DNA of 64,000 nucleotides from Bradyrhizobium ontarionense (GCF_021088345.1 NZ_CP088156.1:4030001-4094000); one strand, 5' to 3'; numbered from the stretch's first letter, positions 52,413 to 61,718 are shown. Notes: generated by a model from the sequence alone, not told the origin. Numbers and translations are program-made.

Positions 52413-55286
52413 TCAACGGCTGAACAGGTCGGAGCTGGATTCCGCCAACGCAGCCGCGCGCTTCTCGATTGCATCCCATTCCTGGTGAAGCCGGTTGTAA
52501 AATCGGCCCTCGGAAGCCCATTGCCTTTGCTCGCAGATATCGTAAAGGCGGCGGGCGAGCGCGTGGGCAGGCTCCGCTAGCGCGCCCAGGCAATTGTACA
52601 GGGCCGCGGCAGCTTCGATGCCGCCATCCTCTGCGCTGAGCCGTTTGATGAGGTGCTGACAAGCTTCCCAAACAGTGGCCCGGCCGGCCCTTACCGGCTC
52701 CCAGTCGTCTGGCAATTCGTCACGCTTTAGCAGACGGGCGGCGCCTCCACGCGCCTCAAAGAAGCCGGCCTCGTTCATACCGTTCAACGAAACGTTGACC
52801 GCATTTGTCATAACGATGGCATCACCCGATTTGCCATTTTCGAACCCCTTTGCGGCAAACCAATCTAGCGCGAAGCGGGTTTCGCTGTCGTAATCAGCGT
52901 CAGCCGACGAAGTGATTTCCTCGCGCACCTGGTTGACGAGCCTCAAAGCATCTTTCACGATCATGGATGTGCCATCGGTGTTAAGCACATTCGCGTAGCG
53001 CGTGAAGACCCCGATGCCCGGGCCGATCGCGGCCTGCTGAATGTCGGTTGGACCCACACCAGCACGACGTATTTCGGCAAGCGCCTCCGGCAACTCGCGT
53101 CGCAACGCACGCACAAAGTCGGCGCGGGTGATTGTTAACGCTGAAGTCTCGCGGCGACGGCACACAAGGACGATGGATGACGCAAGGGCGTTGGCCTCCT
53201 TATTGCGAAATCCTCCCGCGCGCTCTGTCCTAACCGGCCATGTTCCATCGATTGCCAGTCCGCAATCGGTAACAGCTTGCAAGAAGGTCGACCAGCCGGC
53301 CGAGGTGATGCCATCCTCACTAGCCTCAGATTGCTTGAATGCATAATAGATCGTCACTGGAGAACTCTCCGTTGCCGCAGCAAGGCCTCGCAGCGCAAGC
53401 TTCATTCCGTTCAAGAAGAACGCCTCCGCTTCATCTCTACCACCATGACGATACGGGGTAGCTATCAGCTCCTCCTTCTTGGGCGTTAGCACACGACGAA
53501 ACAACGCTGGGTGAACATCACCCAGCGTCTGTCGAAGCCGCACGTAGAAGAAGTCAGAGAGATCGGCGTAACCTATGTTGTCGTAGTACGGTGGATCAGT
53601 TGAGATGAGTAGACCTTCGCCAAATCGATTCTCGCTGGCATTTTTCGGTTCAATAGCTCCTGCAACATCAGTTGCAATCAATGCCGTATCAAGAACCTTG
53701 GAAACCAAAACAGTCATTCGCTCAATATTGCCCGACGAAGTTGCAAACGGATTAGCTTCCGCATAATCCCAGACCATCGGCATTGCCTGTCTACCGAAAG
53801 CACTCACCACGTGAAGCTTTGTAGGAAGAGCGCTCCACGTACAAATTGTGTTACTTCCCTCGCTCACTTTGTCGACAGCGAACGCCAAATACGTTGTCAC
53901 CGCATCTGCATAAGCCGCAGGGCCTAGACCGCCATCGGCGAGACGGCGAAGATCGTCGGCGTAGGCGCCGGACCAATGCTTCTTCGCGTCCGCCAGCACC
54001 TGCCCTCGCGCCTCTTTCACAAGGTCGGAGAATGTCGCCAGAGCTGTGAGCTGACGCGGAGTGAATAAATCTCTCCACCGTGAAATGCCATAATTCGGCG
54101 TCTTGAAATCCCGAGGATTGTCCGGCAAGTCCTGTTCCAGCTCCGGTACCTCGGGGGGAGAGACCAAGGCAGCATTGATGTGCTCGTCGTTCGGCGGCAG
54201 ATAAATGCGAGCCCTGGAACCCTCGGCGACGATCGCCATGAGCCGTACGCCCATGCGCCCGGCCTGGCCCTCCGCTCGAATATGCGTAAACGGCATAGGC
54301 GTGCCTGTCAGTAGGCAAACGCCCCCCCGTCGATCGACCGTACCTACCTGCGCTACTTCTAAGTCCGACTTGGTCGGCTTGTCATCGATCTCGAATACCC
54401 ACGTCATCTTAGCGCGGTCGACGACCGGCTTAACTATCGCTTCCTGACCCGGTCTCGCTGACAGCACGAACGAGGAGGCTAAAGGCACGTGCGTGCCCTT
54501 CGCGCGTGGATCTGGGCTGGGCACCGTGCGTGCCCACAGCCATGAGATCACGGTGGCTTCCGCCTTCCCGTCCTTCAGCTTTGCCTTGGGATAAAGATGA
54601 CCGATCCTCCTCTCGGCCTCGGCACGCATCCAGCGGCCGTAGTAGCGGACGTCATCTGCGAGGCCCTGGGCGCCCTTCCATTGATGCAGCTCATTAACCT
54701 CTGGATTCACCGGCTTACGGCCGCAAAATTTTGGCGGAAACTCGATCAACGCCTTGCCGATCAAAACGGCCACAGGGTTCAGGTCCGACCCCGTTGCCTT
54801 GAGACCGAGCCGTTGAGCTTCGAGCGGGATCGAGCCACCACCCGAGAACGGGTCGTAGACCGGTGGCGCGTTGCTCTGCAGATACTCAATGATCGCTTGC
54901 GGCTTCATCTGCCCCAGCGGAGGTAGGACCTCGCCCCGCCCACGGGCCACTGATCGAGCAATCTCGTAGCGAGCTTCGGTCAGAATGACCTCGTTGGTGG
55001 ATGCCTCCCATGGCACCAGACGCTCAATCAGATTGTGGAGCCGATCGCGCTCGGCCTTCTGTAGCTCGACGGTCGGAAATTCCTCCGGGCATGAGCTCGG
55101 GTCGTCGACAAGTTGCGCAAACAGTACCGCGCGGCACGCTGCAAGTGGACGCCGCGCCCACCACAGATGCAGTGTAGACGGATGCCCATGGCGTATGGAT
55201 TTCTCTCGCGCACTCTCTCGGTTGATCACCTCCAGCGGGATCGAGACTTCGATGAGCTTTTTTCTGGTCTTTGCGGCTACAGCCAT
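52413..55286 (-). CDS. drmMI: DUF1156 adenine-specific DNA methyltransferase (DrmMI-like)
   Basis: A 957-aa methyltransferase with the DUF1156 N terminus (KLIEVSIPLEVINRESAREK, HPSTLHLWWARRPLAACRAV). AdoMet motif I is DPFSGGGSIPLEAQRLG (about 152-168) and the amino-methyltransferase motif IV is STDPPYYDNIGYADLSDFFY (about 565). It probably protects host DNA at N6-adenine while the helicase/ATPase partners act on phage DNA, as proposed for class 1 DISARM. ATG 55286 is preceded by GAGGAA. It lies 88 bp after the helicase gene and 11 bp before the DUF499 gene. The frame is complete. Confidence 0.85.
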   Translation of the reverse strand: MAVAAKTRKKLIEVSIPLEVINRESAREKSIRHGHPSTLHLWWARRPLAACRAVLFAQLVDDPSSCPEEFPTVELQKAERDRLHNLIERLVPWEASTNEVILTEARYEIARSVARGRGEVLPPLGQMKPQAIIEYLQSNAPPVYDPFSGGGSIPLEAQRLGLKATGSDLNPVAVLIGKALIEFPPKFCGRKPVNPEVNELHQWKGAQGLADDVRYYGRWMRAEAERRIGHLYPKAKLKDGKAEATVISWLWARTVPSPDPRAKGTHVPLASSFVLSARPGQEAIVKPVVDRAKMTWVFEIDDKPTKSDLEVAQVGTVDRRGGVCLLTGTPMPFTHIRAEGQAGRMGVRLMAIVAEGSRARIYLPPNDEHINAALVSPPEVPELEQDLPDNPRDFKTPNYGISRWRDLFTPRQLTALATFSDLVKEARGQVLADAKKHWSGAYADDLRRLADGGLGPAAYADAVTTYLAFAVDKVSEGSNTICTWSALPTKLHVVSAFGRQAMPMVWDYAEANPFATSSGNIERMTVLVSKVLDTALIATDVAGAIEPKNASENRFGEGLLISTDPPYYDNIGYADLSDFFYVRLRQTLGDVHPALFRRVLTPKKEELIATPYRHGGRDEAEAFFLNGMKLALRGLAAATESSPVTIYYAFKQSEASEDGITSAGWSTFLQAVTDCGLAIDGTWPVRTERAGGFRNKEANALASSIVLVCRRRETSALTITRADFVRALRRELPEALAEIRRAGVGPTDIQQAAIGPGIGVFTRYANVLNTDGTSMIVKDALRLVNQVREEITSSADADYDSETRFALDWFAAKGFENGKSGDAIVMTNAVNVSLNGMNEAGFFEARGGAARLLKRDELPDDWEPVRAGRATVWEACQHLIKRLSAEDGGIEAAAALYNCLGALAEPAHALARRLYDICEQRQWASEGRFYNRLHQEWDAIEKRAAALAESSSDLFSR

Positions 55287-55374
55287 CAACTCTGTTCCTC
55301 GTGAAATGACCCGCCATTGAAATTCGCGAGCGCGGTCCAAAATGTGGCTTGCGAATTCTTGGCGCTCTTTCGTC

Positions 55375-58300
55375 TCAGCATGGCGCCGTCCCGCGACTCA
55401 TAAGTTTATCGAGGTGAAAGATCGTGGCGCAAACGTCCTGCGCTGGCGCGCTATCGAAGGGCTTGCGCACGTATATCGGCTGGTTCGCGACCCCTTCTGC
55501 AGTAATAGGCACGATCGCCAGGACGAAGTGTTCCTCGGCATTCAGCGCCACAATCATCTCATTGGTCGTGACCGTGATCGTGTCTCCGCCCTCGATGCGT
55601 CCCTTCACCTCTATGAAGAGCAGGTGCCCGGTGACGGCGTCTCGGCTTTCGATATCGTAGCCAACCTTTGCTGCCGACACGTCAATCGGCTCCCGGCCCA
55701 GCGCGCGCTCGGCCGCGAACACCGCCTGCATCGCAAGACGCTCGACCTCGGCCCGCGCAAGCGCATCTTCCGCGAAGCCGTCAGGCGGTTGGGCTGTCCT
55801 GGGTCTCAGCAATCCTATTGGCACGATGAAGGCCGCTCCCTTGACCTGCGGCGGCAGAGCTTGGATGTCGCGCTCCTCGACAAGTTGCCGCAGCCGCCGG
55901 TCCAATCGCTCCGTGAGCGTTTGCGCGTACGCCCGCGCATTGCCGGAATTGAGCCGGCCACCTTTGCCAGCCTGCTCCTTGAGGGCCAGTTCCTCGGCCC
56001 GGCCATCCCAGAAATTGATCTCGCGCTTGAGCCGCGCCCTCACCTCCCCCTCCACCCGATCCACCTCCGCGAGCCTGCGCTCGCGCGTCTCCCTGAGGTG
56101 CTCCGGCACGAGATGGGCGATCGCAAAATGCATCGCCTTCTTCTCGATGTCGTCCCTGAGCCAGTCGGCTTCGAGCAGCTGACGTGCGGCATCGATCTCA
56201 CCAGATTGGAGGGGTCGAAAATCGAGATAGGGTGCCGGACCGGCATCCTGGGCGTTGCCATGCTCGTCGAGCATAACAAACTGCATTCTGCGGGACGCGA
56301 TGCTCGGTTGCCCATTGCGGCCCGGGCGGCCGTCGCGGATCGCGTGCTCCAGCGTGACAAGCACGCGGGGGCCCCGGCCATCCTCGTTGGCTTCATCCAC
56401 CAGGATGGCGCCGCGTTTCAGGACGTCGCCCGCCTCCTCAAGGGTAACGGCGATCGTGACATCGAGCAGCCCGTGGCCCGGCGTGATGATCGCGGCCTGC
56501 GGCTTATGCGTGTCGCGATATCCCTTGTCGAAACAAACGCGTTCGTAGCGCTCGGCGATTGGCACAACGCCACCGGCAAATCGATCCCGGTCGCGCAGAC
56601 GCCCAGGGACGCGGGCTATTTCATAGCGTCCGGTCTCACGCCGCCGGATCTGGCCGCCGAGCCGCACGAATGCCCTTTCGAAGAAGGCGCGGATGTAATG
56701 CGGCTGCAAGCGTCGCGCCGCAGCACGCTCCATCTTTTCCCGGATCTCCGTGACAGTTCGCGGATCGAGCCCTTCCGAGGTCAACTTCCGCTCGCGGATC
56801 AGCGTCTCGATCTTCTCCGTGTCGACAACGCCATCGACCGCCGTGAATAGCTTCTGCTTGTGCTTGGGGTCGTCGCCATAAAGTACGGCTTCCATGAGCA
56901 GCTCGCGCAGCGGCTTGCCCTCGAACAGCTCGCCGAGCACGTCATAGACGCTGTCACGTCCCCCCAGCGCCTCGCGAGCTCTCTCCAGCTTTTCGAGCAG
57001 CCGACCGTAGACCTCACCTTCCCGCGTATCGGCTGAGACAAGATTCCAGAGGTGGCAGACCTCCGTCTGGCCGATGCGGTGGATGCGCCCGAAGCGCTGC
57101 TCCAGCCGATTCGGATTCCATGGCAAATCGTAGTTGACCATCAGATGTGCGCCACGTTGCAGATTGACGCCTTCGCCTGCGGCATCGTTTGCAACGAGGA
57201 CACGAACCTCGGGATCGTCGTTGAAGGCCACAATGTTGGCCTTGCGCACGTCACGGGGGACGCCGCCATGGATGACGACCACGGCCTCGGATTTGCCGAT
57301 GCGCTGCCTGATCTTGTCCGCGAGGTATTCGAGCGTGTCGCGTGGCTCCGTGAAAATCAGAAGCTTGCGACGCAGGCCCGTCGCCTCGTCCACCATCGGC
57401 GGCTTGTCGAGGATTTCGCCAAGCTGGCGCCACTTGGCATCCTGACCGGATTTACGAAGTTGATCAGCGAGTCTTTCGAGCTCGCGCAGGACAACCAATT
57501 CGGCTTCAAGCTCGGGAATGGTCTGGGCTGCAGTTGCGCGATCCGCGATCTGCTGCTCGGCATCCTCCAGTTCGGCACCACCGGCTTCATCGAGGTCTTG
57601 ATCTTCGTCATCGTCCAGAACGGAGGGAAATTGCTCCTGCTTCTGCAGCCGGCCGCCTCGAACGATGATGCGCTCTTCGGCCAAGCGGGCTTCGAGCCGT
57701 TCGCGGCGACGATGCAGCGAGCGATAGATCGCCGCGGGGGAGGAAGCCAAGCGCCGCTGCAATATCTGCAAAGCGAAGCCAACATTGTTCCTTCGCTTAT
57801 CGTCTCCGAGATCGTTGAGGTTGCGCATCTCATTGCGGACGTATTGGGTGACTGCCGCGTACAGCTGCGCTTCGAGGTCCGAGAGCTGGTATTGGATCGT
57901 GGATGCCTTGCGCTCAGGAAACAGCGGCGAGCCATCGAACTTTCGCAGTTCCTCCTTGGTCAGCCGCCGCATGAGGTCGGACACATCGACCTTGCGCGCT
58001 CCCTCACGCGGGCGTCCTTCGAACCGGTCGGCGTCGAGAAGCCCCATGAAAAGCTGGAAGTCGGCGTCGTTGCCGTTATGCGGCGTTGCCGACATCAGCA
58101 GAAAGTGGCGAGCGCGGCCGCCGACCAATTGGCCGAGCTTGTAGCGCTTCGTATATTTCACCTCGTTGCCGAACAGGCTCGCGGCCATCCGGTGCGCTTC
58201 GTCACAGATCACGAGGTCGAATTCTGGTGCGGCCTGCAGTTTGGCCTGCAATGCATCTGAGCGTGCAGCCATATCGAGCCGCATGATCAGGTGATTGCGC

Positions 58301-58890
58301 TCGATGAAGGGGTTCCCGGTGACCGAGGCCTCGATCTGCTCTCGCGATACGATATCGAAGGTGAGATCGAATTTTTCCTTCAGCTCATCCTGCCACTGCT
58401 CGACCAGGCTGCCGGGCGCGATGATGAGGCAGCGCTCCAGGTCACCACGAATGATCAGTTCCTTGATGAAGAGCCCGGCCATGATTGTTTTGCCGGCGCC
58501 AGGATCATCGGCGAGGAGGAAGCGCAGCGGCTGTCTCGGCAGCATTTCGCCGTAAACGGCTGTGATCTGGTGCGGCAACGGCTCGATTCGGGAGCTGTGG
58601 ACGGCAAGATAGGGGTCAAAGAGATGAGCCAGCCTGATTCGTTGCGCCTCGGAAGCCACTCGAAAGGCCTCCCCGTCGCCGTCGAAGCTAAAGGCTCGGC
58701 TGGCCTGGACCAGCTCCAGGCCAGGTTCCGAATCGCGATAGAGCAGCACCTCTGCCGGACCGTCTGCGCCTCTGTAAACGAGGTTCAGGGCATCCGAACC
58801 GATCCACTGGACGCGCACGACCTCGACGACCGCCGGGCCCGCCACCCCGCGAATCTTCGATCCCGCAACGACTTTCTCCAAAACCAGCAT
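55375..58890 (-). CDS. drmD: SNF2-type helicase with DUF3883 domain (DrmD-like)
   Basis: A 1171-aa superfamily 2 helicase. Motif I is LLADDPGAGKTIMAG (about 127-141), motif II is VICDEAHRM (about 225-233), motif III is LLMSATPHNG, and motif VI is QRFGRIHRIGQTEVCHLWN (about 595-613). A C-terminal DUF3883 domain (about 1060-1130) has HLLFIEVKGR, a PD-(D/E)xK-like strand, so a nuclease-related role is possible. It matches DrmD of class 1 DISARM in length and layout. ATG 58890 has GGAG 8 bp upstream; the frame is open 111 codons further, but that part belongs to a different broken gene. It heads the three-gene operon. Confidence 0.85.
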   Translation of the reverse strand: MLVLEKVVAGSKIRGVAGPAVVEVVRVQWIGSDALNLVYRGADGPAEVLLYRDSEPGLELVQASRAFSFDGDGEAFRVASEAQRIRLAHLFDPYLAVHSSRIEPLPHQITAVYGEMLPRQPLRFLLADDPGAGKTIMAGLFIKELIIRGDLERCLIIAPGSLVEQWQDELKEKFDLTFDIVSREQIEASVTGNPFIERNHLIMRLDMAARSDALQAKLQAAPEFDLVICDEAHRMAASLFGNEVKYTKRYKLGQLVGGRARHFLLMSATPHNGNDADFQLFMGLLDADRFEGRPREGARKVDVSDLMRRLTKEELRKFDGSPLFPERKASTIQYQLSDLEAQLYAAVTQYVRNEMRNLNDLGDDKRRNNVGFALQILQRRLASSPAAIYRSLHRRRERLEARLAEERIIVRGGRLQKQEQFPSVLDDDEDQDLDEAGGAELEDAEQQIADRATAAQTIPELEAELVVLRELERLADQLRKSGQDAKWRQLGEILDKPPMVDEATGLRRKLLIFTEPRDTLEYLADKIRQRIGKSEAVVVIHGGVPRDVRKANIVAFNDDPEVRVLVANDAAGEGVNLQRGAHLMVNYDLPWNPNRLEQRFGRIHRIGQTEVCHLWNLVSADTREGEVYGRLLEKLERAREALGGRDSVYDVLGELFEGKPLRELLMEAVLYGDDPKHKQKLFTAVDGVVDTEKIETLIRERKLTSEGLDPRTVTEIREKMERAAARRLQPHYIRAFFERAFVRLGGQIRRRETGRYEIARVPGRLRDRDRFAGGVVPIAERYERVCFDKGYRDTHKPQAAIITPGHGLLDVTIAVTLEEAGDVLKRGAILVDEANEDGRGPRVLVTLEHAIRDGRPGRNGQPSIASRRMQFVMLDEHGNAQDAGPAPYLDFRPLQSGEIDAARQLLEADWLRDDIEKKAMHFAIAHLVPEHLRETRERRLAEVDRVEGEVRARLKREINFWDGRAEELALKEQAGKGGRLNSGNARAYAQTLTERLDRRLRQLVEERDIQALPPQVKGAAFIVPIGLLRPRTAQPPDGFAEDALARAEVERLAMQAVFAAERALGREPIDVSAAKVGYDIESRDAVTGHLLFIEVKGRIEGGDTITVTTNEMIVALNAEEHFVLAIVPITAEGVANQPIYVRKPFDSAPAQDVCATIFHLDKLMSRGTAPC

Positions 58891-58997
58891 AGATAGTGCT
58901 CCCGCCTCCTGGCGACGAGATATCACGTTTATGTCGTTCCGGCGCTGCCCCGCGGACATCCATCGACAGGGATCTTTGACGCCCGGGTTTGGATTTC

Positions 58998-59110
58998 CAG
59001 AACCAATGGAGGTCTGACGGATCGGGGCGACCCCGGTCTCGCTCAGCACGTTGGCCCCGACGACCAGCCCTTCGGGCTGCAGATAATTCAGCCATTCCGA
59101 AGTTTCGTCC
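58998..59110 (-). pseudogene. N-terminal scrap of a large defence-type methylase-like gene
   Basis: About 35 codons reading SEWLNYLQPEGLVVGANVLSE then TGVAPIRQT. The LQPxGLVV...L motif is typical of the start of large proteins I associate with Eco57I/PglX-like methylases in defence loci. After this the sequence loses similarity and runs into the helicase gene's leader. Identification tentative. Confidence 0.4.
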
Positions 59111-59125
59111 GGTTGGGAATGAAAG

Positions 59126-59576
59126 TCACCGTCGTGCGCGGTTCGTCGCCGGCCAGAGATAAACGGGACCGGCCGGCTCCAGGTGGCGCGCCTGCACCTC
59201 ATAGCCCTGGCGGACTTTCTCAAGCTCGCTGTCCAGCTCCTGTGCAGCCGCAGCAGCTTGCCGTCCCAGGCCGGCGATCGGCCTCGAACTGGCGCAGCTC
59301 GCGCACATGTTGCTTGCGGATGTCGTCGTCGCTCGGGCCGAACAGATCCATCTGCGCAGGGGCTCCCGGCAGCTGCTTGGTGCGCATCGCCTCGCGCACC
59401 CGGTCGACCTGCCGCGGCCTAGCCGAAGCGCACTCGAAGCTCCTCAATTCTACGATCAAAGCGACCGGCACATTCAATACAGAATACGGGTTTGCCAGAT
59501 TGGCGGGAGCCCAATCCGCCAGTCTTTGAGCAACCTCGACCGAAACCATGAAGCGCGCACCCTCGCGAATCGACAT
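59126..59576 (-). pseudogene. C-terminal remnant of a methylase/restriction-type gene
   Basis: Reads PAQMDLFGPSDDDIRKQHVR, ELRQFEADRR in one frame and then, after a shift near 59290, ELDSELEKVRQGYEVQARHL, EPAGPVYLWPATN. The coiled-coil plus YEVRARRLEPVGLVYLWP-type ending is characteristic of the C terminus of large Eco57I-type methylase proteins in my recollection. Frameshifted and lacking the body. It overlaps the start of the excisionase gene on the other strand. Confidence 0.45.
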
Positions 59577-59805
59577 ATTGCCACTTTTGCCAGTTGTATT
59601 TGGTCTTGGCGAAATCGAGGCGGCTGCGGCGATCGGCGTCTCAGCAAGTAAGTTCCGCGCACTCGTCAAAGAAGCTCGGATGCCGCGCCCTCGACGAATT
59701 GACCGACGCTTTGTCTGGGACGTCGATGAGCTGCGCGCAGCGTTCAAGGCTCTTCCTCATGAAGGAGAGAGCGAAGGATCCGATACATGGGCGGACGTGG
59801 TGTAA
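59548..59805 (+). CDS. Excisionase-like DNA-binding protein (island 2)
   Basis: An 85-aa winged-helix protein (VFGLGEIEAAAAIGVSASKF, RALVKEARMPRPRRIDRRFV, WDVDELRAAF), homologous to the protein at 17548 and in the same overlap with an integrase (19 bp). It is probably the recombination directionality factor of the 42-kb island. ATG 59548 has no clear Shine-Dalgarno. Confidence 0.72.
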   Translation: MKRAPSRIDILPLLPVVFGLGEIEAAAAIGVSASKFRALVKEARMPRPRRIDRRFVWDVDELRAAFKALPHEGESEGSDTWADVV

Positions 59806-60929
59806 TCCGGTTGAAGTATGTTCACGCATTTCGTGATCGTCAGGGCCGCATGCGTTACTACTTCCGCCGCGATGGAAGGCGGACGCCCCTTCCCGGCTTG
59901 CCCGGCTGTGGTGAGTTTATGGACGCATACGCGGCGCTGTTGGCCAACGGGCCAAAGCCTGCTGAGCTACGACGGGCAGCCGCCCCCAAGACCTTCGCCG
60001 CACTCGCAATCCTCTATTATGGCTCTCCACAGTATCGCTCGCTGTCCGCGTCCAGCCGCACCAATTATCGGCGAGTGATCGACGGCTTCCTGGAAGAACA
60101 TGGTCATCGGCGTGTCGATCAAATGACCCGAGCGCACGTCGACGTCGTCATCGGCAAGATGGCCGACAGGCCGGGCGCAGGCATCATCTTGCTGAAGCGG
60201 ATCCGAACCCTGATCCGCTACGCGATGGCACTGGGCTGGACAGATCGAGATCCAACTGCCGGCGTGCGGGGATACAAGTCGAAGGAAATTCATACCTGGA
60301 ATGAAAGCGAGATAGCGGTCTTCGAGCGCCACTGGTCGGAAGGCACAAGGGAACGCCTGACCTTCGCGCTGCTCCTCTACACAGGCCAACGTGGCTCAGA
60401 CGTTTATCGGATGACGTGGGCAGACATTTCGGGAGATGCGATCCGCGTTGCCCAGCAAAAGACTGCCGCGAAGCTCACCATTCCGATCCATGAGGCGCTG
60501 GATCGCGTCCTTTCGACTGCGAACCGCGGTCACCCGACAATCCTGGCGACGGCTTATGGCGAGCGGTTCTCCGTGAAGGGCTTCGGCCAGATGATTTCGG
60601 CCGCGATCCGGGAAGCAGGGCTCCCGCAACGGTGCAAAGCCCATGGGCTCCGGAAAGCTGCCGCGCGACGGCTGGCCGAGGCCGGATGCTCTGCAAGCGA
60701 AATTGCGGCGATTACCGGACACAAGACATTGGCAGAGGTAGAGCGCTATACGCGCGCGGCTGACCAAGAGCGGCTGGCGAGACAGGCGATCCAGCGACAG
60801 TCCGAAAACCAAATTGGCAAACCGCCAATCAGGGAAGTGGCAAACTCCACCGATGAAGCCTTAGAGATCAATAGCTTAGCGTGGAAAATGGCGCTCCCTA
60901 GGGGAATCGAACCCCTGTTTCAGCCTTGA
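59787..60929 (+). CDS. Tyrosine-type site-specific integrase (island 2)
   Basis: A 380-aa integrase with the catalytic Arg in LYTGQRGSDVYRM, the HGLRKAAARR box, and GHKTLAEVERYTRAADQ with the last His and the Tyr nucleophile. It is homologous to the integrase at 17795 throughout. Its last codons (MALPRGIEPLFQP) are read from the antisense strand of the tRNA-Glu gene, so the 3' end of the integrase overlaps the tRNA by 41 bp. Integration thus recreates both the tRNA 3' end and the integrase tail. Confidence 0.92.
   Translation: MGGRGVIRLKYVHAFRDRQGRMRYYFRRDGRRTPLPGLPGCGEFMDAYAALLANGPKPAELRRAAAPKTFAALAILYYGSPQYRSLSASSRTNYRRVIDGFLEEHGHRRVDQMTRAHVDVVIGKMADRPGAGIILLKRIRTLIRYAMALGWTDRDPTAGVRGYKSKEIHTWNESEIAVFERHWSEGTRERLTFALLLYTGQRGSDVYRMTWADISGDAIRVAQQKTAAKLTIPIHEALDRVLSTANRGHPTILATAYGERFSVKGFGQMISAAIREAGLPQRCKAHGLRKAAARRLAEAGCSASEIAAITGHKTLAEVERYTRAADQERLARQAIQRQSENQIGKPPIREVANSTDEALEINSLAWKMALPRGIEPLFQP
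60889..60903. repeat. att core, right copy (in tRNA-Glu)
   Basis: TGGCGCTCCCTAGGG, identical to 18905-18919 in the same orientation. It covers the CCA end and acceptor stem of the tRNA. Confidence 0.75.
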
Positions 60930-60963
60930 GAGGGCCGCGTCCTAACCGCTAGACGAAGGGAGC
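60889..60963 (-). tRNA. tRNA-Glu (CTC)
   Basis: Reading the minus strand from 60963: acceptor GCTCCCT, D-arm with TCTAGCGGTTAGGA, anticodon stem CGGCC/GGCTG around loop CTCTCAA (anticodon CTC), T-arm CAGGGGTTCGATTCCCCTA, acceptor AGGGAGC, discriminator G and encoded CCA. All arms pair. It is the integration target of the neighbouring island, and its 3' part overlaps the int2 gene. Confidence 0.95.
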
Positions 60964-61074
60964 GTGAGGTGAACCGCATAGCCTCGAAATCGCCGCGCCG
61001 CAAGACGGGGGATGGAAATTTCGTGGGGGTGTGGGTGTCGTGCCCCACGGGTCTTTCCCCGTGTGGGCTCCCTC

Positions 61075-61300
61075 CCCTAGCCCCTCCCCACAAGGGGGAG
61101 GGGAACGGACTGCCCGGGTGGCGAGGGCGTAACCATGATGGGATCGAGAGAGCCGGCCAAAGCGGCGGTGGGCTCCCTCTCCCGCTTGCGGGGGGAGGGT
61201 TGGGGTGGGGGCCGCCGCGACGGCGGTGCGAATGGAGAGAACTCCCCCACCCGCATCGCATCTTCGATGCGATGCGACCTCCCCCGCAACCGGGGGAGGC
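61075..61300. repeat. Array of GC-rich palindromes
   Basis: Four hairpins in 225 bp: CCCCTCCCC ACAAG GGGGAGGGG (61081-61103), an imperfect CCCTCTCCCGC/GCGGGGGAGGG (61175-61199), CGCATCGCATC TTC GATGCGATGCG (61252-61276, perfect), and CCTCCCCCG CAAC CGGGGGAGG (61278-61299, perfect). They resemble the interspersed palindromic elements common between genes in Bradyrhizobium and relatives. This is the only content of the 400-bp gap between the tRNA and 61374. Confidence 0.7.
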
Positions 61301-61373
61301 GCGAGACCGAGGGGGCCGCGAGATACGGGATATCAACCCATTTCGGATCACGTCGGGCCGAAAGCCCCTGCCC

Positions 61374-61718
61374 TTACGGCTCCACGGCGAAGCGCAAGCG
61401 GCCCGTGGGCTTCAAGGTCTTGGCATCGAAAGTGCGGATCTCGGTGGTGCCGCCGACCTCAAGCGTGACCGCCAGGCGGTCGCCGGCGGTGCCGGTCGAA
61501 ACGATCCGGGCGCCCTTGGGCAGCATCGCGGTGAGGTCCGGGCCAGAAGCTGTGCTTCCATCGCCGCGGAAAAGGCGGTAGCCGATGGCGACCAGAAGCA
61601 CTGCGATCGCGACCGAGGTGGTCACGCCCGCGATCATCATCATGCGCCGCAGCCGCGCCATCAGCTGGGCTTGCTCGGGCGACGACGGCTCGGGCGCCAG
61701 GGTAGGGTTCATGGACAT
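61374..61718 (-). CDS. Small single-TM protein (DUF6476-like)
   Basis: A 114-aa protein with a short cytoplasmic start, one transmembrane helix (about 26-48: MMMIAGVTTSVAIAVLLVAI) and a periplasmic domain with MLPKGARIVSTGTAGDRLAV and RTFDAKTLKPTGRLRF, like the DUF6476 proteins of alphaproteobacteria. It is divergent from the pseudouridine synthase gene, with start codons overlapping or nearly so (ATG 61718 or 61712). Function unknown. Confidence 0.65.
   Translation of the reverse strand: MSMNPTLAPEPSSPEQAQLMARLRRMMMIAGVTTSVAIAVLLVAIGYRLFRGDGSTASGPDLTAMLPKGARIVSTGTAGDRLAVTLEVGGTTEIRTFDAKTLKPTGRLRFAVEP

Larger units (their letters stand above)
18905..60903. mobile_element. Putative 42-kb integrative island bounded by att repeats
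   Basis: The 15-bp sequence TGGCGCTCCCTAGGG occurs at 18905-18919 (inside int1) and at 60889-60903 (3' end of tRNA-Glu), in the same orientation. The right copy abuts a xis-int module. This is the classic arrangement of an element integrated at a tRNA 3' end. Contents are a mosaic: molybdenum hydroxylase genes, IS66 copies, a possible effector/hydrolase operon, a XerC-like recombinase and a reduced defence locus. No conjugation genes were seen, so it is more likely mobilised passively or is decayed. Confidence 0.65.
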
